From: Anaerostipes sp. 992a
GTDB lineage: Bacteria > Bacillota > Clostridia > Lachnospirales > Lachnospiraceae
NCBI RefSeq assembly: GCF_001940245.1
Contig: NZ_MJIG01000004.1
Location: 310,001-374,000 of the forward strand
Reading direction: 5' to 3'
Length of the DNA stretch: 64,000 nt
The notes under the pieces were generated by a model. That model did not search any database. It saw nothing but the letters and a program-made list of their open reading frames with translations, and was not told the DNA's origin. A program made the translations under genes and the position numbers. Numbering within the stretch: position 1 is the stretch's first letter; every line of letters starts with the position of its first letter. Below are positions 59,834 to 64,000 of this stretch, piece by piece.

Positions 59834-60592
59834 TCACAGAAGGTCCTGCTCCCTGAAACTGACATAACAGCAGTCTCCAATAATAACATGATCCAGTAGG
59901 GAAATTCCTACTAGCTCTCCTGCCTCTCTGATCAGCTTGGTAATCCGAATATCCTGGCCGCTGGGCGTTGGATCTCCGGATGGGTGATTATGCAACAGAA
60001 CAATATAGACTGCCTCATATTTCAGCGCTTCTATAAAAATCTCTCTTGTAGAAGCCAAAGAAGCATTCACAGTACCTTCTGAAATTATGATTTCTTTGAT
60101 AGCTTTATTCTTCCCATCTAAAAGAATTAGAATCATCTTCTCCCTTTTTTCATGGCGAAGCCGTTCCATATAATACTGAGAAATCGCCTTGGGAGACTGA
60201 AAGGATACCCGTTCCTTCCTTCGTCTCCTGGAAAGTCGTTTGCTCAGCTCTGCAACTGCTAAAAGCTGAATTGCCTTTACCTTTCCAATTCCAGTAATCT
60301 TCATCAGTTCTTCTCTGGTTGTATAAAAAAGTCCTAATAATCCTGGATATTCTGCTTTATGATTCAGGATCCGATGTGCCAAATCGATGGAACGCTGCTG
60401 TCTGCTTCCGGTCCGAATGATCACGGCCAGCAGCTCTGCATCCGATAAGCTCTCTACCCCATATTCCTCCGCCTTCTCATAAGGACGTTCTGATCGGGGC
60501 AATTCTTTCACCGTTAAATAAGATTCCATTTTGATCACGCCTTTCCTCTCGCTGACAAAAGAAAATCGTTCCTGCGACGAAAAGGAAATCAT
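59834..60592 (-). CDS. radC: RadC/YsxA family JAB-domain protein
   Basis: Helix-hairpin-helix plus JAB1/MPN metalloprotease-like protein; its role in DNA repair is disputed. Core begins LTVKELPRSERPYEKAEEYG, with HhH ITGIGKVKAIQLLAVAELSK and the JAMM metal motif HNHPSGDPTPSGQD. The start is ambiguous: ATG 60592 has AGGAG at seven bases, while ATG 60529 gives the N-terminus usual in the family (MESYLTVKEL) with a weaker site. A possible extended -10 (TGTGATAAAAT) lies just before 60592. Placed before mreB as in many Firmicutes. Confidence 0.92.
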   Translation of the reverse strand: MISFSSQERFSFVSERKGVIKMESYLTVKELPRSERPYEKAEEYGVESLSDAELLAVIIRTGSRQQRSIDLAHRILNHKAEYPGLLGLFYTTREELMKITGIGKVKAIQLLAVAELSKRLSRRRRKERVSFQSPKAISQYYMERLRHEKREKMILILLDGKNKAIKEIIISEGTVNASLASTREIFIEALKYEAVYIVLLHNHPSGDPTPSGQDIRITKLIREAGELVGISLLDHVIIGDCCYVSFREQDLL

Positions 60593-60672
60593 CAAACTTC
60601 TCCTCTTAATTTTATCACATGCGTTTCCCGATGTATACAAAGTAAATTTTTAAGTTTCTTAATTTTTCCTTA

Positions 60673-61959
60673 TTATGCACCTGTAATGCTGATCAATCCT
60701 TTTTCCACATTTCTCTGTAAGGATTTCATAATTCCAAGCTTAGCATGGTAATAGGTCAGTCCACCCTGAAAATATACCGCATATGGAGGTTTGATCGGTG
60801 CATCTGCACTTAATTCGATAGAAGATCCAGATACAAAAGCTCCTGCTGCCATAATAACATCACTGTCATACCCTGGCATTGGCCATGGTTCCGGCACAAC
60901 ATGGGAATCCACCGGTGCCGCAGACTGAATTCCTTCACAAAAGGCAATGACCATGTCCTTATTGCCAAATTCTACTGCCTGAATAATGTCATGACGAGAC
61001 TCACTGCCGTTTGGAACCACCTTAAATCCAAGCTTTTCATAAATATTTGCCGCAAAAACTGCCCCTTTTAATGCTGCATTGACAACGGTCGGTGCCAGGA
61101 ATAAGCCCTGAATAAACTTTTCATTGACACCAAGGGTCGCTCCTACTTCCTTTCCCAGGCCAGGAGTGGTCAGACGATAGGCTGCATTTTCTACACATTC
61201 CTTTGTTCCACAGATATAACCTCCAATCGGCGCCAGCCCTCCCCCTGGATTCTTGATCAAAGAGCCTACGATCATATCTGCTCCTACGTCACTTGGTTCT
61301 AATTCCTCCACAAATTCTCCATAGCAGTTATCCACCATACAGATGACTTCTGGCTTAATACTTTTTACAAAAGCGATCAACTCTTTAATTCTCGCAACGG
61401 ACAAAGTTGGACGGGTCGCATATCCTTTGGAACGCTGAATGGTTACCAATTTGGTTCTTTCGTTGATTGCCTTTTGAATACCATCAAAATCGAAAGATCC
61501 ATCCTCCAACAGATCCACCTGTGCATAGGTCACTCCATACTCTGCCAATGATCCCTTAGAAGGACGAATTCCAATGACCTCTTCAAGGGTATCGTATGGC
61601 TTCCCTACAGGTGAAAGGATCTCATCCCCCGGTCGCACATTTCCTGCAAGCGCAATACCAAGGGCATGGGTTCCACACGTAATCTGTGGTCTTACCAAGG
61701 CATCCTCTGTGTGAAATACATCTGCATAGATGGCTTCTAATGCTTCTCTTCCAATGTCATTGTATCCATAGCCGGTAGTTGCTCCCAAATGGGCTTCACT
61801 TAACTTGTTTTTCTGCATCGCTGCAAGCACCTTTAGCTGATTGTATTCCGTTACCCGGTCAATTTCCTGAAATCGTCCTCTCAGTTCCTTTTCGATCTGT
61901 GTACAAAATTCATACACTTCCTCATCAATTCCCAGTTCTTTATAATATTGTTTTAGCAT
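60673..61959 (-). CDS. YnbB-type PLP enzyme (methionine gamma-lyase-like, aluminium resistance family)
   Basis: PF06838 fold-type I PLP protein. Family blocks: AHLGATTGYGYNDIGREALE, RPQITCGTHALGIALAGNVR, PVGKPYDTLEEVIGIR, VTIQRSKGYATRPTL, ICMVDNCYGEFVEELEP, and the PLP Lys in GSLIKNPGGGLAPIGGYI. 428 residues. The family name comes from weak similarity and early resistance data; the true substrate is not known. The start overlaps miaA by 7 bases, a coupling common in Firmicutes (miaA-ynbB). Confidence 0.92.
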   Translation of the reverse strand: MLKQYYKELGIDEEVYEFCTQIEKELRGRFQEIDRVTEYNQLKVLAAMQKNKLSEAHLGATTGYGYNDIGREALEAIYADVFHTEDALVRPQITCGTHALGIALAGNVRPGDEILSPVGKPYDTLEEVIGIRPSKGSLAEYGVTYAQVDLLEDGSFDFDGIQKAINERTKLVTIQRSKGYATRPTLSVARIKELIAFVKSIKPEVICMVDNCYGEFVEELEPSDVGADMIVGSLIKNPGGGLAPIGGYICGTKECVENAAYRLTTPGLGKEVGATLGVNEKFIQGLFLAPTVVNAALKGAVFAANIYEKLGFKVVPNGSESRHDIIQAVEFGNKDMVIAFCEGIQSAAPVDSHVVPEPWPMPGYDSDVIMAAGAFVSGSSIELSADAPIKPPYAVYFQGGLTYYHAKLGIMKSLQRNVEKGLISITGA

Positions 61960-62894
61960 ATGATTCCTCGTTTCTTCATAATATCCAGCATATAAGACAG
62001 AATCTCTTCTTCATCTTTATACTTTTGTTTTTCTATCGTAATGACATCCCGCTCTCTTCCAAACCATGTCAGCTGGCGTTTTGCAAAATGTCTCGTATCC
62101 CTCTTTAATAAATAGATAGCCTCCTCCAGTGAAATCTCACCATCCAGATAGCTAAGAATTTCTTTATATCCCAATCCCTGCATGGAAACCATGCTTCTGT
62201 CAAGGCCTTCTTCTTTTAACTTTTGAACCTCATCCACCAATCCCTGTTTTATCATCAGATCGACTCTGTGATTGATTCTTTCATACAGGATATCTCGCTG
62301 ATGGGTCAGTACAAAATAGACAAAATTATATGGTGATTTTCGGTTTCTCTCCCTGCGATTATGCACGGAGATCGGTTCTCCTGTCTCTTTATAGTACTCC
62401 AGTGCCCGGATCACTCTTTTTCTATTATTTTTATGAATTGCAGCTGCACTTTCCGGATCCACCTGAGCCAATCTGTCATGCAGGGCCTGACTGCCATTTG
62501 CCACAGCAAATGCTTCCAGCTCCTTCCGATAAGTCTCATCCTTTTCGGTATCCGTAAACTGAATATCATATAACAATGCCTGAATATAAAATCCGGTTCC
62601 GCCCACAATGATGGGTATCTGGCCTTTTGCATAAATCTGCTCCAGAGCCTTTCCTGCCATTTCCTTAAATCTGGCCACATGAAACTCTTCCTTTGGATCC
62701 AGCTCATCTACCAGATAATGCTCCACCCCATCCATTTCTTCCGGCATAATCTTAGCCGTCCCAATATCCATTTTTTTATAGACCTGCATGGAATCTGCAG
62801 AAATTACTGCTCCATTGACAGCCTTTGCCAATGCGATGGACAAATCGGTTTTCCCGGCTGCCGTCGGTCCTGTTAATATTACCATAGGTTTCAT
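61953..62894 (-). CDS. miaA: tRNA dimethylallyltransferase MiaA
   Basis: Adds dimethylallyl to A37 of tRNAs reading U-starting codons. P-loop ILTGPTAAGKTDLSIALA, ISADSMQVYKKMDIGTAK, PIIVGGTGFYIQALLYD, KRVIRALEYYKETG and FAKRQLTWFGRE. 313 residues, full length. It follows mutL by 17 bases; hfq, a frequent next gene, is replaced here by the YnbB-type gene. Confidence 0.97.
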   Translation of the reverse strand: MKPMVILTGPTAAGKTDLSIALAKAVNGAVISADSMQVYKKMDIGTAKIMPEEMDGVEHYLVDELDPKEEFHVARFKEMAGKALEQIYAKGQIPIIVGGTGFYIQALLYDIQFTDTEKDETYRKELEAFAVANGSQALHDRLAQVDPESAAAIHKNNRKRVIRALEYYKETGEPISVHNRRERNRKSPYNFVYFVLTHQRDILYERINHRVDLMIKQGLVDEVQKLKEEGLDRSMVSMQGLGYKEILSYLDGEISLEEAIYLLKRDTRHFAKRQLTWFGRERDVITIEKQKYKDEEEILSYMLDIMKKRGIIC

Positions 62895-62911
62895 GATTTC
62901 CCTCCATCTTT

Positions 62912-64000
62912 CTATACAATACGTTTAAATTTCTTTTCAATTTCTGTCTTGGTCATGGAAATCATCGTTGGTCTTCCGTGCGGACAGGTATACGGATTGT
63001 CGCATTTCATCAATTCCTCTATGAGATGCTCCGCTTCCAGCATACTTAGCTTCTGATTACCTTTAACCGCAGCCTTACAGGCCATGGACGCAATTTTATC
63101 TGTGATTACATCCATATCCGTCATGACACCTTCATCCATCACAGAATCCAGCAACTCGATGAATAGTTTCTTATCTCCAAGCCCATACAAATTGGCTGGC
63201 ACTGCTCGTATACAGTATTCTTTTCCACCAAATTCTTCGATGACAAATCCAAGCCGGCAAAATGCATCTTTATATCGTTTTATAATATCCACCTCTTTCA
63301 TGGAAAGACTGAGAATCAATGGCGGCGCCAACTGCTGGCTGTATATTTCTTTTCTTTTTAAAGAAGCAATCAGCTTCTCATAATTAATTTTTTCATGCGC
63401 TGCATGCTGATCCATAATATAAAACTGATCTTGAAATTCCATCAGCCAATAAGTAGAAAACAGCTGTCCAATGATCCGAAATTTGGGATTCCACTGCTCT
63501 TTTTCCTCTTTCTGCTCCAGAAAAGTCATCTGCTTTTCTTCTGTCGTATAAATCGGCTCTTCTTGTACCTTCTTCTCAAGCTGAAGCCGAATCTCCTCTT
63601 TGATTTCCTTCTTGATCTCCTGGCTGGTGCTTTTTTCTTCTTTCACTTCTGCTTTTTCTGCCTCCAGCTTCTCTGCCTTTTGCAACGGCACCGTTGGAAT
63701 CATCTGGTCAATCTCCTTTTTAGATTTTTCTCCCAGATAAGCTTCCCGAATTGCCTGCTTTCTTCGCAATGCTTCAAACGGCTCTGGCACCTCCGTCTTC
63801 TTCTGAACCCCCTCTTTTTTCTTTGACTTCGTATCAAGTTCCACATTAGGAATCAGATTCTTCTGCATCAATGCCTGACGCACAGCCTCTGTTATAGCAT
63901 GATACACCTGTTCTCCCTGAGCAAATCGCACCTCCATCTTTGTCGGATGCACATTCACATCCAGAGATTCCTTGGGAACCTCAAGCATCAATGCCGTAAA
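62912..64000 (-). CDS. mutL: DNA mismatch repair protein MutL, 5' end off the window
   Basis: The C-terminal 362 codons are present. The start of the visible part, VDVNVHPTKMEVRF, closes the N-terminal ATPase region; a charged linker (about 60-165 of the visible part) follows, then the endonuclease domain with the full DQHA-x2-E-x4-E motif (DQHAAHEKINYE), SMACKAAVKG and the metal-binding CPHGRPTMI. The intact motifs mean this MutL is a nicking endonuclease, as expected for a bacterium without MutH. First gene of mutL-miaA-ynbB. Confidence 0.97.
   Translation of the reverse strand, partial: FTALMLEVPKESLDVNVHPTKMEVRFAQGEQVYHAITEAVRQALMQKNLIPNVELDTKSKKKEGVQKKTEVPEPFEALRRKQAIREAYLGEKSKKEIDQMIPTVPLQKAEKLEAEKAEVKEEKSTSQEIKKEIKEEIRLQLEKKVQEEPIYTTEEKQMTFLEQKEEKEQWNPKFRIIGQLFSTYWLMEFQDQFYIMDQHAAHEKINYEKLIASLKRKEIYSQQLAPPLILSLSMKEVDIIKRYKDAFCRLGFVIEEFGGKEYCIRAVPANLYGLGDKKLFIELLDSVMDEGVMTDMDVITDKIASMACKAAVKGNQKLSMLEAEHLIEELMKCDNPYTCPHGRPTMISMTKTEIEKKFKRIV

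Noticed and set aside
60593-60672. Terminator after the YnbB-type gene
   Set aside because: Only a very short AT stem (TTAAG/CTTAA) is seen; not convincing as an intrinsic terminator.
1-64000. tRNA genes, rRNA genes, prophage or integrase
   Set aside because: No cloverleaf-like sequences ending in a TTCGA-type arm, no rRNA segments and no phage or integrase genes were recognised in the window.

Overview
The window looks like part of a chromosome from a low-to-moderate GC, rod-shaped, probably spore-forming anaerobic Firmicute, most likely a gut Lachnospiraceae member (genus not resolved). The grounds are the gene order and protein types: dnaG-rpoD beside trmK and nif3, a TGS-containing uridine kinase beside rnpB, a mannose PTS with DUF956, MinCDE together with MreBCD, an RNase P RNA of bacterial type A, T-box and TPP leaders, and near-consensus sigma-A promoters. 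Nearly every gene lies on the minus strand; only 18584-20620 and a small gene at 21643-21828 are on the plus strand.

Layout, read in the direction of transcription from the right edge. 64000-60673: mutL (5' end off the window), miaA, a PLP enzyme of the YnbB/methionine gamma-lyase family, then radC. 59813-50139: a shape and division block mreB-mreC-mreD-mrdA-minC-minD-minE-rodA-mgsA-dacA, then a small P-loop gene. 49537-41933: a radical SAM protein, a HlyD-like membrane protein, yggS, sepF, ylmH, lspA, an RluD-type pseudouridine synthase, a PHP phosphoesterase and proC. 41819-35304: rpsO and pnp, usually neighbours, separated by a TPP-riboswitch-controlled thiSFGHE operon. 35187-32258: a BglG/LicT-type antiterminator followed by a glucose-type PTS IICBA. 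32043-29240: a complete three-gene ABC transporter of the TrpX/COG2984 type. 29095-28115: a Gfo/Idh oxidoreductase. 27980-21964: the mannose PTS operon manXYZ followed by DUF956, manA and metY. 18416-11189: ruvAB-zapA-U32 peptidase-ftsW-pbp. 11096-3950: a NUDIX gene, then dnaG-rpoD-trmK-nif3-udk and rnpB. 3781-1: a stand-alone CARF-nuclease gene, a SleB-like cell wall hydrolase, a tryptophan T-box, an IS200-type insertion and a truncated TrpX-like binding protein.

The most informative points are regulatory. The manXYZ leader carries a ribonucleic antiterminator hairpin whose 3' side overlaps a terminator, and the only BglG-family antiterminator in the window is encoded 7 kb upstream with the glucose PTS, which suggests cross-control. 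A Trp (TGG) T-box leader is separated from its probable target, a TrpX-like transporter gene, by an IS200-type element. The cell wall hydrolase has a close match to a sigma-E mother-cell promoter. The rnpB promoter sits in the end of the upstream kinase gene. A family of AT-rich palindromes, one with 21-bp perfect arms, recurs between terminators and the next gene in at least five gaps. Among proteins, the orphan Card1/Can2-like CARF nuclease (no CRISPR array or cas genes here), a YprB-like protein lacking most exonuclease acids, a MgsA with altered catalytic positions and a PBP2 with an insertion of about 235 residues deserve a second look.
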